Shown here: one piece after another, positions 1-9,017 of the stretch | How the letters are laid out: every line of letters starts with the position of its first letter | Position numbering within the stretch: the first letter of the stretch is position 1 | Source of the DNA: an uncultured Bryobacterales bacterium | Lineage (GTDB): Bacteria; Acidobacteriota; Terriglobia; Bryobacterales; Bryobacteraceae | DNA: 64,000 nucleotides | Direction: 5' to 3' | Assembly (NCBI GenBank): GCA_937959285.1 | Contig: CALGAR010000026.1 | Location: forward strand, 6,753 to 70,752 | Translations under genes and position numbers: made by a program | The notes under the pieces: model-generated | Told to the model about the DNA's origin: nothing | The model's database searches: none | The model's input: only the letters and a program-made list of their open reading frames with translations

Positions 1-1
1 A

Positions 2-1039
2 GTCGGACGGGAATTGCTGGGGCGGGTTCTCGACGGCTTCGGACAGCCGATCGACGGCGGCCCTCCAATCCGCGGGGAAGCGGCTTACGACCTCTATCAG
101 CCTCCTCCAGGGCCGCTCGAGCGCGAGCATATTAGCCAGCCGCTTGCGACAGGTATCCGGGCCATCGACGCCATGATGCCGATCGGAAAGGGTCAGCGAA
201 TCGGGCTTTTCGGTGGCAGCGGCGTCGGCAAGAGTACGCTTCTCGGAGCGATGGCCCGTCACAACAAGTCCGAGGTGACCGTGATTGCGCTCATTGGCGA
301 GCGCAACCGCGAGGTACGAGGCTTTCTCGAACATGAGCTCAGCGAGGAGGGCCTGAAGCGGTCCGTCGTGGTGGTGGCGACTTCGGACCGGCCTGCGCCG
401 CTACGCCTTCGCGCCTGCTTCGTCGCGCTCGCCGTTGCCGAGTATTTCCGCGATCAGGGCGCGGATGTTCTCCTTGTGGCCGACTCCGTGACGCGTCTTG
501 CCATGGCGCAGCGGGAAATCGGACTCGCTGCGGGCGAACCGCCGAGTCAGAAGGGGTATCCGCCCTCCGTGTTCAATCTGCTGCCGAAGATTTTTGAGAG
601 GGCGGGCAACTTTCCGAAGGGTTCCATCACCGCCTTCTTTACCGTGCTTGTCGAGGGAGACGACTTCAACGAGCCAATCTCGGACGCCGTGCGCGCCATC
701 CTGGACGGGCATATCATCCTGTCGCGTGAGCTCGGCGCCGCGGGCCACTACCCCGCCATCGATGTGCTTCGCTCGGTCAGCCGTCTGGCCTCTCGGGTTG
801 CCACTCCCGAACAGAAGGAGGCGGCAATGCGGATCCGTGAAGCGCTCGCGGCCTATGAGCGGGCGCAGGACCTCATTCAGTTGGGGGCCTATGTCTCTGG
901 CACGGATCCGAAGCTCGATGCCGCGATTCAGACGCGGTCGGAGCTGATGCAGTTTCTGCGACAGGATGCCGCGGTCGAGGCCCCGCTCGCTGAGACAATC
1001 GAACGTCTGACCCAGCTCGGAAGGAAGGTCGCGGTGTAA
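2..1039 (+). CDS. fliI: Flagellar export ATPase FliI (5' end outside window)
   Basis: Cytoplasmic ATPase of the flagellar type III export apparatus; with FliH and FliJ it prepares axial proteins for the export gate. The frame is open from base 2, so the N-terminal barrel domain lies outside the window. Visible are Walker A GGSGVGKST (bases 212-238), the GERNREVRGFLEHEL segment, Walker B VLLVADSVTR, the SQKGYPPSVF signature and EGDDFNEPI. These are features of the FliI/SctN branch rather than F1-beta. The fliJ gene starts 6 bases after the stop, which favours FliI over a virulence SctN. Confidence 0.93.
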   Translation, partial: VGRELLGRVLDGFGQPIDGGPPIRGEAAYDLYQPPPGPLEREHISQPLATGIRAIDAMMPIGKGQRIGLFGGSGVGKSTLLGAMARHNKSEVTVIALIGERNREVRGFLEHELSEEGLKRSVVVVATSDRPAPLRLRACFVALAVAEYFRDQGADVLLVADSVTRLAMAQREIGLAAGEPPSQKGYPPSVFNLLPKIFERAGNFPKGSITAFFTVLVEGDDFNEPISDAVRAILDGHIILSRELGAAGHYPAIDVLRSVSRLASRVATPEQKEAAMRIREALAAYERAQDLIQLGAYVSGTDPKLDAAIQTRSELMQFLRQDAAVEAPLAETIERLTQLGRKVAV

Positions 1040-1045
1040 GGCGGC

Positions 1046-1477
1046 ATGAAGCGCTTTGAGTTCCGGCTGTCGAGAGTGAAGGATCTGCGGCAGCGCCAGA
1101 TGGAGGCGGAGCAGGAGACTCTGCGTAAGTTGCTTGCCGAGCTGGAGGCAGTGCGGCAAGCCCAGCAGCGGCTGCGCGAGGAGTACCTGGCTGAAGAGAG
1201 CGCGCTCGCAGCGGCGCCGCGTCTCGAAGACTTTCAGGCCCTTGCCTCGTGGAGGCGCTCGCTGGGCCAGCACCAGGCCAGGCTCGAATCGCGCGCAATG
1301 GAAATCTCGAAGCGGATCGACCAGCAGCGGTTGCGTGCGGTTGAGGCGTCCAGGCGTTACCGGCTTCTCGAGAAGCTCTACGAGCAGAGGCGCAAGGAAT
1401 GGGAGGCGGAAACGAACCGCGAAGTCGAAGCCTTTGCCGCCGAGGTCTTCCTCGCCGTATGGGGACGCAACGGCTAA
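1046..1477 (+). CDS. fliJ: Flagellar export protein FliJ
   Basis: A 143-residue, almost entirely charged helical protein rich in E, R, Q and K, as expected for the antiparallel coiled coil of FliJ, the central stalk that couples FliI to the export gate. The length matches the family (about 140-150). It starts with MKRFEFRLSRVKDLR, a typical FliJ opening. Assignment rests on this composition and on its position directly after fliI; FliJ sequences are poorly conserved. Its stop overlaps the stop of the convergent NtrX gene by 4 bases. Confidence 0.85.
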   Translation: MKRFEFRLSRVKDLRQRQMEAEQETLRKLLAELEAVRQAQQRLREEYLAEESALAAAPRLEDFQALASWRRSLGQHQARLESRAMEISKRIDQQRLRAVEASRRYRLLEKLYEQRRKEWEAETNREVEAFAAEVFLAVWGRNG

Positions 1478-2814
1478 CGTTCCCGCGACAGCCCGAGCGC
1501 CCGCATCCTCTTATGCAGGTTTGTCCGCTCCATGCCCAGAGCGCGCGCAGCGCTTGATACATTCCATTGCGCCGCCTCGAGCGCTCGCAAAAGGTGCTCG
1601 CGTTCCGCTCTCAGCCGCGCCTCCTGCACTGTAGATCGCGGCGTTGGATCGGGTGGCACACGGATCTCCACAGGAATCGACTCGGGAACAAGCACGTCCC
1701 CGGGCGTGAGAATCGCCATGCGCTCGACGACGTTGCGCAGCTCCCGCGCGTTGCCGGGCCAGGGATAGGCCTCAAAGTATGGAAACACGTCCTTAGCGAT
1801 CGTCTTGGCTTTGAAGTTATTGCGGGCGCAGAAGTCCGCGAGAAAGTATTGGGCCAGGGCGGGGATGTCGGAGGTACGTTCCCGCAGCGCCGGAACTCGG
1901 ATCGGCACGACGCAAAGCCGGTAGTACAAATCCTCCCGGAACTTCCCCTGGGCAACGAGCTGGGAGAGATCGCGGTTGGTGGCGGATACGACGCGAACGG
2001 ACACGCGGATCGGCTGCTCGCCCCCGACACGGTGGAACTCGCCTTCCTGAAGAACGCGCAGCAGCTTGGCCTGGGAGGCCGAATGCAGATCGCCGACTTC
2101 GTCCAGAAAGAGCGTTCCTCCGTCGGCCAGCTCGAACTTGCCTCTACGCGTGGCCGACGCGCCCGTGAACGAGCCCTTCTCGTGCCCGAACAGCTCACTC
2201 TCCAACAGCTCGGTTGGGATGGCGGCGCAGTTCACCTTGACGAAAGGTCCCGATGCGAAGGGGCTGTTCTCGTGAATGTGGGCAGCAAGCAGCTCCTTGC
2301 CGGTGCCGGACTCGCCGGTAAGCAGAATCCGTGCGTCGGAGCGGGCGGCGAGCGTTGCCTGCTCGACGACGTCCCGAAACACGCGGCTGGTCCCGATCAT
2401 TTTGGAGCTGCACGCGACCAGCTCTCTCAGCCGTTCGTTCTCTTCCCGCAGGCTGGATTGCTCGATCGCGTTCTTGATAGCCAGTAACAGGCGGTCCCTT
2501 CCGACGGGCTTTTCGAGGAAGTCGTAGGCGCCCGCGCGAGTGGCTTCGACTGCGTCGGAGATTGTGGCGTGCCCGGAGATCATGATGACGGGCGTTCGAG
2601 GGTCGGCCTGCCGGAGCTCCCGGAGGAGGTCGATGCCGCTCACATCCGGCAGCCGGACGTCCATCAGGAACGCATCCGCGCGAGCAACTTCCGGATGCCC
2701 GCGAAATTCCGTTCCGGTGCGGCACACGGTGACGTGATAGTTCTCTCGCTCGAGAATCAGCCGCAGCGTCCTGCCAATGTTGTCTTCGTCGTCTACGATT
2801 ACGATTCGCTTCAT
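1474..2814 (-). CDS. NtrX-type sigma-54-dependent response regulator
   Basis: Transcription activator of sigma-54 promoters. A receiver domain (residues 1-115, phosphoacceptor D52 in MDVRLPD) is followed by an AAA+ domain with Walker A GESGTGKE (167-174), the sigma-54 contact loop as GSFTGA (214-219, Ser in place of the usual first Ala) and Walker B GGTLFLDEVG. A Fis-type helix-turn-helix closes the protein (NVSSAARALGMERTNLHKRM). It overlaps the upstream kinase gene by 4 bases and is surely its partner. Targets are unknown; in Proteobacteria NtrYX pairs control nitrogen, envelope or respiratory genes. Confidence 0.9.
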   Translation of the reverse strand: MKRIVIVDDEDNIGRTLRLILERENYHVTVCRTGTEFRGHPEVARADAFLMDVRLPDVSGIDLLRELRQADPRTPVIMISGHATISDAVEATRAGAYDFLEKPVGRDRLLLAIKNAIEQSSLREENERLRELVACSSKMIGTSRVFRDVVEQATLAARSDARILLTGESGTGKELLAAHIHENSPFASGPFVKVNCAAIPTELLESELFGHEKGSFTGASATRRGKFELADGGTLFLDEVGDLHSASQAKLLRVLQEGEFHRVGGEQPIRVSVRVVSATNRDLSQLVAQGKFREDLYYRLCVVPIRVPALRERTSDIPALAQYFLADFCARNNFKAKTIAKDVFPYFEAYPWPGNARELRNVVERMAILTPGDVLVPESIPVEIRVPPDPTPRSTVQEARLRAEREHLLRALEAAQWNVSSAARALGMERTNLHKRMRALGLSRER

Positions 2815-4223
2815 GCCGATACCTGGGCGGCGACCGCCGCTGCACGCGGGAGCTTCACGCGGAATGCTGCGCCGCTGAGCTCACCCTCGATGAGGACAAT
2901 GTCGCCTCCGGATAGAAGCGCGCTCTTGCGGGCGATCGAAAGCCCCAAACCCATACCGCCTCGCTTGAAGCTGATGGTCGGCTCGAACAGAGATTGCCGC
3001 GCGAGAGGACTCAGCCCCGGTCCGGAGTCCTGAATATCGATCACTGTGCAGGCGCTGTCGAAGCCGGTTCGCACCAGAACCGTGCCGCCGGGGCCCGCGG
3101 CCTGGGCTGCATTCTCCAGCAGATTTGTCAGAATCCCGCGCAGCAGGTCTTCGTCGGCCATAACTCGGGGCCGGTCCGGAGAAAGGCGCAGGTCATAGGT
3201 GACACCGGCATGCGCGTGCTTCAGGAGCGCAATGCGTTCCTCGATCATCGCATTCAGGTCGAGGGGCTTCGGCTCGACGGGCGGTTCGGCCGCAAACTCC
3301 GAGAAGGCGCGCACCCGCCGTTCGAGGCTGTTCACCTCGTCGACGATAATTTGCGCGGCCTGCTCGACAAACTCACGATCGTTCTCTCCATGCCGGGCCA
3401 CCATTTCCTCAACGTTCAGCCGTATCGGCGTCAATGAGTTCTTGACTTCGTGCGCCATCTTGCGGGCGAGCGTTTGCCAGCTCGCCAGTTGTGTGAGATA
3501 CACAAGCCGGCTCCGGCTCTCCTGAAGCTGTTCCGCCATATGGTTGAATGCTCGAATGGCCGCGCCGATTTCGTCGTCGCGATGATCCGCGACCCGGACG
3601 CTGAGATTACCCGCTGCCAGTTCTGACAGGCCTTCTGTTAACCGTTGAATCGGGCGGCTGATGCGGGCGGCGCACCAGACAAGGGCTGCCAGCGATACGA
3701 GCCACACGCTTGTCGCCAGAAGGATGAATGTGTACGTGAAGCCGCGTCGAAGATCGCGCGCTCCAGCCGAGGCTACCAGCCGCCGTGCCTGCCGGTACTG
3801 GTCAGAAACGGCGGTCAAGCCAATTCGGAAGGTCTTTGTGTACTCCAGGACGCCGTCCTTCCGCCGTACCAGCCAGTTCAGCCGCTCGCCGCGTTCTCCT
3901 GAGAGGTAGAAGCGCTCGGCGCTGCCGCTTTCCCAGAAGTCCTTCACTGGATCCGGCCAACTGGAGGAAGCAGTCACGGGGTGGATTGCAGGGCGGAGAC
4001 GTCCGGAGGAGACGTCGGCTCGGAGCGCTTCCTGGTACTGCTGATACAATTCCCTGCCGGTCCGTTCGAGCATCCTGGAAAGTCTGTCGAGCTGGGACGT
4101 GTTGGCGTAGCTGAGGCTGTGCTCGAGCAGGGAAGTGGTAAGCCACAACGTGGCGACAAGCGGAATCAGGGTTGCGGCCAGAAAGACGGCGATGAGTTTG
4201 TTGCTCAGCCGGTTCATCTTCAC
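2811..4223 (-). CDS. NtrY-like membrane sensor histidine kinase
   Basis: A 470-residue inner-membrane kinase. TM1 is near residues 10-35; an extracytoplasmic region of about 120 residues follows; TM2 is near 160-187. A HAMP linker (RISRPIQRLTEGLSELAAGN) leads to the phosphoacceptor box MAHEVKNSLTPIRL and a HATPase domain with N box LLENAAQA, G1 DSGPGL and G2 GGMGLGLSIAR. The H-box form HEVKNSLTPIRL is characteristic of NtrY. The start is a GTG overlapping the previous stop (GTGA); an ATG two codons on is the alternative. It is the second-to-last gene of the barrel-DUF4390-ntrY-ntrX run. Confidence 0.9.
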   Translation of the reverse strand: MKMNRLSNKLIAVFLAATLIPLVATLWLTTSLLEHSLSYANTSQLDRLSRMLERTGRELYQQYQEALRADVSSGRLRPAIHPVTASSSWPDPVKDFWESGSAERFYLSGERGERLNWLVRRKDGVLEYTKTFRIGLTAVSDQYRQARRLVASAGARDLRRGFTYTFILLATSVWLVSLAALVWCAARISRPIQRLTEGLSELAAGNLSVRVADHRDDEIGAAIRAFNHMAEQLQESRSRLVYLTQLASWQTLARKMAHEVKNSLTPIRLNVEEMVARHGENDREFVEQAAQIIVDEVNSLERRVRAFSEFAAEPPVEPKPLDLNAMIEERIALLKHAHAGVTYDLRLSPDRPRVMADEDLLRGILTNLLENAAQAAGPGGTVLVRTGFDSACTVIDIQDSGPGLSPLARQSLFEPTISFKRGGMGLGLSIARKSALLSGGDIVLIEGELSGAAFRVKLPRAAAVAAQVSA

Positions 4224-4864
4224 GGTTTCGGGTCCGAATTGCGTCGTAAGGACGCCAGACGCATCGGGCCGGCCTCGAAGGACCAGCGCATCTGCCGCTC
4301 GCGCGTACTCCTGCTGAAAAGTTCTACAAGGCTTGTTAAATCTAGCGGATCTCCCTCAGAACTTACCTCCTGCGTGCTTTGCGCCCTTACATCCAGGCGG
4401 ACCCAGACCGTCGACTCCGGCGGTATGCCAGATGTTGACAGGAGTACGTGGTCGAAGCACCAGGCTTCCGCCGCGGTCGCCGAAAGATGGGAAACCTTTC
4501 TTAAGCCAGAGTGAAGAGGTACTACTGCGAACTTCTCCTCCCAGAGGTCGTAGCTGATTACGAAGTGGCTCAATCCACGCCGCAGAATATTGCTGCGCGT
4601 GTTGCCTGCGAGGGTAAGCTGAAACTGCATGCCCACGGAGTGGCCGTCCTGCAGCTGGTGCAACACCTTGCCGGTCAGGAAATGAAATGTGGGAGCGGAG
4701 ATGCGTATCTGCTCGTCCTCCCATCGGACAAGGAGAGGCGTGCCGGCAAAGACCGCCGATCCGGACACATTCAGGGCGAGAGCAACAAAACCGCGCCTTG
4801 AAAGTCCGACGGCCCCCTTCTGGACGTGCAACTCTCCCCCTTCCCGACGACTGACAGACGCCAT
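4220..4864 (-). CDS. DUF4390-like secreted protein
   Basis: About 214 residues: a hydrophobic N-terminal stretch (GFVALALNVSGSAVFAGTP) that looks like a signal or anchor, then a soluble domain with the pattern RISAPTFHFLTGKVLHQLQDGHSVGMQFQLTL. This resembles the DUF4390 family, whose genes commonly lie immediately before NtrY-type kinases. That family assignment is by eye and by context. Function is unknown; a periplasmic role influencing the kinase is a reasonable guess. The preferred ATG is at 4864; a GTG one codon upstream is possible. It lies 7 bases after the barrel gene. Confidence 0.6.
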   Translation of the reverse strand: MASVSRREGGELHVQKGAVGLSRRGFVALALNVSGSAVFAGTPLLVRWEDEQIRISAPTFHFLTGKVLHQLQDGHSVGMQFQLTLAGNTRSNILRRGLSHFVISYDLWEEKFAVVPLHSGLRKVSHLSATAAEAWCFDHVLLSTSGIPPESTVWVRLDVRAQSTQEVSSEGDPLDLTSLVELFSRSTRERQMRWSFEAGPMRLASLRRNSDPKP

Positions 4865-4871
4865 CACGGCA

Positions 4872-6107
4872 TCAATAATTCATAGCCATGAGAAATACAG
4901 GAGTCATACGGCCGTCCCTCAATGGAAACGCAATGGAAAAGTATAAAGCACCAGTGTGCACTCCGCAGCCTAATGCCTGCTTGACGTCGCCGTCCTGGCC
5001 GCGGTTCCACAGGGCTCCCGCGTCGTAGAAGGCGTGGAACATCCTGTACCGGTATTCCGCCGAGGCGTACGCGACGCGGGAGCCGCCTAGCGGCTGTATG
5101 TCATACTTATTCCAGCCCCGGAGCGTGCTGCTGTTACCGAGGACGAAGCGCTCATAAAGCGGCGCTCGTCCGGACAGCGAGCCCGCCAGGGCATTGGCCT
5201 GAAAAGCGCTTCGGCCTCGTTTTAACTCGTAGTTGGCGGTTATGGAATGGCGCGTGTAGCCATAGTCGCCGCCAAGAGCGGGGTAGGCCGCGTGCAGAGA
5301 GTACCCTGCATCCAGGCTTTGACTGGTGTCCGAACCCTCCCACGTCTCCTGATAGCGCAGAGTATTTACCAGAGCGTTGGAGGATTCGGTCCTCGCGGCC
5401 GGAAACTGTGTTTGAAAATACTGAAAGCTTATGCCGGACGTTAACGTTAACGGCCGGGAAAGGCGGATTGAGACCGAGGGTTGTACGTGGTTTCGCCAGC
5501 GATAAATCCCGGACACCTGACTGTTTCCAACGGGAATTTCGCCAAAAGCGTTGAGCGTGGCAGCAGTCCATTGCTGGTGATAGGACTCGAAATCAACGCG
5601 AAGTGATGCCCGGTCATTCGGAAAATTCGTCCGTTCGTATCGTCCGCGCCACCCGGTTAGATGCTCTACAAATTCATCGTTATCGTTCACAGCGCCTACG
5701 CTCATGGTGTTATTTCCGGCGCGGACGGTAAGGTCGATTGCGCCGCTCCAGCCTTGTTTCGAGTGATATGCAAGCTTAGGTACCGCTAACTCGAAGTCTT
5801 TCTTGCGGATAATTTCGAAGACTACCCGCACATGGTAAGGCTGCGTGCCGCGTGTAATTCGATGAATTACCATCCGTGCGCCCGCTTCCCGCCGAATTCT
5901 GCTCGAAATCTCGTTCAGAAGGGCCGGATCGAGCTTCCCGCCGACCATGCTTTGGATGTCCTTGCGCAGCATTGAGCTAAGGGCGCCGCTAGGAATCACC
6001 TCTACACTCTCGACGGTATACTTCGCGTTAACGTTGGTGCTCACTTCGCCCCGGCATGCGAAATGTACCGTGAACGCTAACACCAAAAGGGTGACTACGA
6101 ACCGCAT
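4872..6107 (-). CDS. Omp85/BamA-like outer-membrane barrel protein
   Basis: A 411-residue protein with a signal peptide (MRFVVTLLVLAFTVHFACRG), a short periplasmic segment that could be one POTRA-like domain (about 25-115), and a C-terminal region of alternating amphipathic strands ending with aromatic residues. FVLGNSSTLRGWNKYDIQPLGGSR carries the LRGW element matching the conserved L6 loop of Omp85 barrels. Much shorter than BamA (about 800), so it is more like small Omp85 or FhaC/TamA relatives. It is the first gene of the run leading to NtrYX, which suggests a link between envelope status and that sensor system. Confidence 0.7.
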   Translation of the reverse strand: MRFVVTLLVLAFTVHFACRGEVSTNVNAKYTVESVEVIPSGALSSMLRKDIQSMVGGKLDPALLNEISSRIRREAGARMVIHRITRGTQPYHVRVVFEIIRKKDFELAVPKLAYHSKQGWSGAIDLTVRAGNNTMSVGAVNDNDEFVEHLTGWRGRYERTNFPNDRASLRVDFESYHQQWTAATLNAFGEIPVGNSQVSGIYRWRNHVQPSVSIRLSRPLTLTSGISFQYFQTQFPAARTESSNALVNTLRYQETWEGSDTSQSLDAGYSLHAAYPALGGDYGYTRHSITANYELKRGRSAFQANALAGSLSGRAPLYERFVLGNSSTLRGWNKYDIQPLGGSRVAYASAEYRYRMFHAFYDAGALWNRGQDGDVKQALGCGVHTGALYFSIAFPLRDGRMTPVFLMAMNY

Positions 6108-6165
6108 ACGCGGCAGCTATAGCATTTCTGATGCCATGTCTAACAAGTTGACTTATAAAGAGGAG

Positions 6166-6191
6166 CAGTGCGGCAGGAGTGTGCCGCACTG
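6166..6191 (-). terminator. 26-base perfect palindrome, likely terminator after the Crp/Fnr gene
   Basis: CAGTGCGGCA, six spacer bases, TGCCGCACTG: two perfect 10-base arms. It lies about 40 bases past the stop of the minus-strand Crp/Fnr gene, and on that strand is followed by CTCCTCTTTAT, a weak T-rich tail, so a terminator is the simplest reading. It also lies 59-84 bases upstream of the barrel gene start and could instead be an operator there. Confidence 0.5.
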
Positions 6192-6229
6192 TCACGAGTG
6201 TGAATGAGGCGAAGCAGGGGAGAGAGGAG

Positions 6230-6985
6230 CTACGAGACTGTTGCCGTTTTGGACTGTCCGTCAAGAGCCGCCCGCAATGCGTCGAGCGAGGAAATCACCA
6301 CTCGCCGCCGCCCGAGGATGAGCAGCTTGCGACGCGCCAGGACATTCAGCTTATTCGAGGTGGTTTCGCGTGTTGCTCCAATGATATCTGCGAGATCTTC
6401 CTGCGATAGTGGGATCGAATACACGGACCCGTTGGGCTCCTCGGGACCGCAAAGTTCCGCCAGTTCGAGGAGCGACGTCAGGAGCCTGTATTCCACATCG
6501 TGCAGGACGAGCAGCTGAATCTTTCTGTGCAGCTCTCCTTGCCGGCGCGCTAACACCTGGGCCAGATACCGCCATACTTCAGGACGCTGCTCGCAATATT
6601 GCAGAAAAGACCGTTGCGGAATCTGGTGGAAAACTGCATCGGCCAGAACCACTGCATGCGAACTCCGTGCACGCTCTAATAGAATGCCGTGGAGTCCAAA
6701 TAGATGACCAGGGGAAACGATGCTCAGGACAATTTCCTTGTCATCGCGTCCGGTTACCGAAGCCTTCACTAGCCCCGAGTCGAGAAGGTACACATAATCC
6801 GGGCGGTCGCCCTCCGCGTAGATTTTGTAAAAACGCTCGCCCTTTACCTTGCTGACTCCGTCGAGGCTGATCAGTTCTTGTTGAATAGCTGCAGAGAGGG
6901 GGAACATTTGCCTGATCCATGTCAAGACTGTGTGAGATAGAAAACCTAACCGAGTATATAGGATTTCTTTCGGGAATGGTGCCAC
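6230..6985 (-). CDS. Crp/Fnr family transcriptional regulator
   Basis: A 251-residue regulator. A cyclic-nucleotide-binding-type beta-roll (about 30-145: IYAEGDRPDYVYLLDSGLVK, VSPGHLFGLHGIL), a dimer helix and a C-terminal winged helix with LSQEDLADIIGATRETTSNKLNVLARR as recognition region. There is no N-terminal Cys cluster, so it is not an Fe-S Fnr. The ligand cannot be read. The start is uncertain: GTG at 6985 or an ATG at 6907 close to where the family fold begins. A 12-base perfect dyad lies just upstream and may be its own operator. Confidence 0.88.
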   Translation of the reverse strand: MAPFPKEILYTRLGFLSHTVLTWIRQMFPLSAAIQQELISLDGVSKVKGERFYKIYAEGDRPDYVYLLDSGLVKASVTGRDDKEIVLSIVSPGHLFGLHGILLERARSSHAVVLADAVFHQIPQRSFLQYCEQRPEVWRYLAQVLARRQGELHRKIQLLVLHDVEYRLLTSLLELAELCGPEEPNGSVYSIPLSQEDLADIIGATRETTSNKLNVLARRKLLILGRRRVVISSLDALRAALDGQSKTATVS

Positions 6986-6995
6986 AAATTTTTAT

Positions 6996-7007
6996 TTGTC
7001 GCGACAA
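6996..7007. promoter_or_regulatory. Perfect dyad TTGTCGCGACAA upstream of the Crp/Fnr gene
   Basis: A 12-base perfect palindrome 11-22 bases upstream of the putative start, with partly symmetric flanks. Several ATAGG/CCTAT units follow at 7010-7054. Position and symmetry suggest an operator, possibly for autoregulation. It does not match the classical CRP (TGTGA-N6-TCACA) or FNR (TTGAT-N4-ATCAA) sites exactly. Confidence 0.4.
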
Positions 7008-7095
7008 CTAATAGGTAAACGCCTATGCCTAAGTTGTAATAGGAAGTATAGGCGATTCCGGAGTACCTCGCTTGAGAGCGTGGCTTAAGTGCAGT

Positions 7096-7944
7096 TCACT
7101 CAGTTCGTTGCTTCCGAATGTCCGCCGCAAAGCTCGCCGCGGAGTCAAAAGTTTTTGTTAAATCGTGCGACGCGAGGTTTTTTTTCACTTGTTGCAGGTG
7201 TTCAATATAAAGGGACAATGCGGAGTCGATGGAGGAACGATTGGTGGCGAGGATGTCCTTCCATACTTCGTAGGAGCTCAGTGCCAGGCGGGTGCAATCG
7301 ATCAGCCCGGGGCCGGCGACGGGGAAGTATTTGGGTTCAATTATCTGGGACAGGGTCGAAGCAAGTGTTGTAGAAAGTAGCTGCGGCAAGTGTGATAAGT
7401 AAGCTACAACACGGTCGTGTTCATCCGGCGGGAGAACGCGGAGTGTGGCTCCAGTCATGCGGATGAGTTCCTGGAGCCGCAGGGCTTGTTCCGTTTCGAG
7501 GTCTCGCGGAGACGTCGGCGTAAGGATGTAACTTCGTCCTTGGAAAAGGGTTGCGTCGGCTGCGCGGACGCCTCGTGTTTCCTTTCCCGCCATCGGATGT
7601 CCGCCGAGAAATTGAGCTCGGCGGATCGACTCCGATGCTTTCTGAACGATCTGAACTTTTGTGCTGCCTGCGTCCGTAATCAGTGCTGTTGGTCGAACCA
7701 GCGGGTCGAGGGCGGGAAGAATCTCTATGATGCGAAGAACGGGTTGGGCGAGGTAGATCAGATCCGCTCGCCGTACTGCCTGCTCGAATCCCGGCGCTTC
7801 ATCGATGACGCCGAGATCCAAAGCGTCGCGCTCGGCCTGCGGAGAGCTGACGCCGAGAATGCGGCCTGGAAAACCAGCCGCGCGAAGTGCCTTGGCGAAG
7901 GAGCCTCCGATCAGCCCTACGCCAAGGATCGCGATCGTCTCCAC
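7096..7944 (-). CDS. tyrA: Prephenate dehydrogenase (TyrA)
   Basis: Converts prephenate to 4-hydroxyphenylpyruvate in tyrosine synthesis. 282 residues, the size of a monofunctional enzyme. The N-terminal Rossmann fold starts AILGVGLIGGSFAKAL; the active-site region contains GGHPMAGKE. The helical C-terminal dimer domain follows (HDRVVAYLSHLPQLL). It is the last gene of the trpC-trpF-trpB-trpA-chorismate mutase-aroF-tyrA run, 3 bases after aroF, so one transcript probably covers both the Trp and Tyr branches. Confidence 0.92.
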   Translation of the reverse strand: METIAILGVGLIGGSFAKALRAAGFPGRILGVSSPQAERDALDLGVIDEAPGFEQAVRRADLIYLAQPVLRIIEILPALDPLVRPTALITDAGSTKVQIVQKASESIRRAQFLGGHPMAGKETRGVRAADATLFQGRSYILTPTSPRDLETEQALRLQELIRMTGATLRVLPPDEHDRVVAYLSHLPQLLSTTLASTLSQIIEPKYFPVAGPGLIDCTRLALSSYEVWKDILATNRSSIDSALSLYIEHLQQVKKNLASHDLTKTFDSAASFAADIRKQRTE

Positions 7945-7947
7945 GGG

Positions 7948-8961
7948 CTATACCGACCGCCCCACTGCGGGCGCAATCATCTTCAGTTGAGTCATCAGTT
8001 CCTGGAACTGCTCGGGCTTAAGCGACTGGGCTCCGTCGCTAAGAGCGTGGTCCGGATCATGGTGAACCTCAACGAGCAAGCCGTCCGCCCCAGCGGCAAC
8101 AGCGGCGCGGGCCATGGGAAGCACTTTATCGCGGCGTCCGGTGCCATGTGATGGGTCAGCCACGATCGGCAGGTGAGAGAGCTTCTTGACGACGGGGATC
8201 GCGGAGATGTCCATCGTATTTCGTGTGTAGCTTTCGAAGGTCCGGATACCGCGCTCGCAGAGGATTACGTCATAATTGCCGCCGCTCAGGATGTACTCTG
8301 CAGACAGAAGAAGCTCTTCGATTGTCGCCGAAATTCCGCGCTTCAACAGAACGGGCTTCCGGATCTTTCCCAGTTCCCGAAGCAGATTGAAGTTCTGCAT
8401 GTTGCGCGCACCGACCTGGAGAATATCCACGTATTCGAGCATGAGCGGAATCTGTGTGTGGTCCATTACCTCGCTGATTACCAGCAAGCCGTTGCGGTCG
8501 GCCGCTTCGCGCAGCATGCGCAGACCTTCTTCTCCAAGCCCCTGGAAGCTGTAGGGAGAACTCCTCGGCTTGAATGCTCCGCCGCGGATCACCTTCGCTC
8601 CGGCGCGAGAGACGATCTCGGCGGAGCATTCGATCTGGTCGCGGCTTTCGACGCTGCAGGGGCCTGCCATCACGACTACCTCATCGCCGCCGATGGCGAC
8701 ATCGCCTATCTTCACGACGGTTCCGGCGGGGCGGAAATGGCGGCTAGCAAGCTTGTAGGGAGAGGCGATGCGATGACACTCCTTGACGCCGTCCATCACC
8801 TCAAATTCTGCGGGATCGACGTCTTCGACCGGTCCGACGCCTCCGAGGACTGTGTGGATCACGCCTGTGGACCGATGGACCGTGAAGTTCATCGCAACCA
8901 GGCGATCGATCACAGCCTGGATCTGCTGCTCGGTCGCTCCTTCTTGCATTACGACTAACAT
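7948..8961 (-). CDS. aroF: 3-deoxy-7-phosphoheptulonate synthase (DAHP synthase)
   Basis: First enzyme of the shikimate pathway: phosphoenolpyruvate plus erythrose 4-phosphate to DAHP. 337 residues of the type I-beta family: an N-terminal ferredoxin-like regulatory domain ([20 protein letters not shown] to about residue 70), then a TIM barrel with [24 protein letters not shown] and [13 protein letters not shown]. The N-terminal domain is of the kind that binds Tyr or Phe in Thermotoga-type enzymes, so feedback inhibition is likely. It is translated from an ATG 56 bases after the chorismate mutase gene. Confidence 0.93.
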   Translation of the reverse strand: MLVVMQEGATEQQIQAVIDRLVAMNFTVHRSTGVIHTVLGGVGPVEDVDPAEFEVMDGVKECHRIASPYKLASRHFRPAGTVVKIGDVAIGGDEVVVMAGPCSVESRDQIECSAEIVSRAGAKVIRGGAFKPRSSPYSFQGLGEEGLRMLREAADRNGLLVISEVMDHTQIPLMLEYVDILQVGARNMQNFNLLRELGKIRKPVLLKRGISATIEELLLSAEYILSGGNYDVILCERGIRTFESYTRNTMDISAIPVVKKLSHLPIVADPSHGTGRRDKVLPMARAAVAAGADGLLVEVHHDPDHALSDGAQSLKPEQFQELMTQLKMIAPAVGRSV

Positions 8962-9017
8962 AGCTGTCCTGCTTTCCCGGCCAGCGAGCCGGCCTCCCGA
9001 TGGCGGCTGCTGCGCCG

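Noticed and set aside
401..1273. 290-residue open frame antisense to fliI and fliJ
   Set aside because: Lies fully opposite two well-supported genes; no family motif; explained by GC-rich codon bias.
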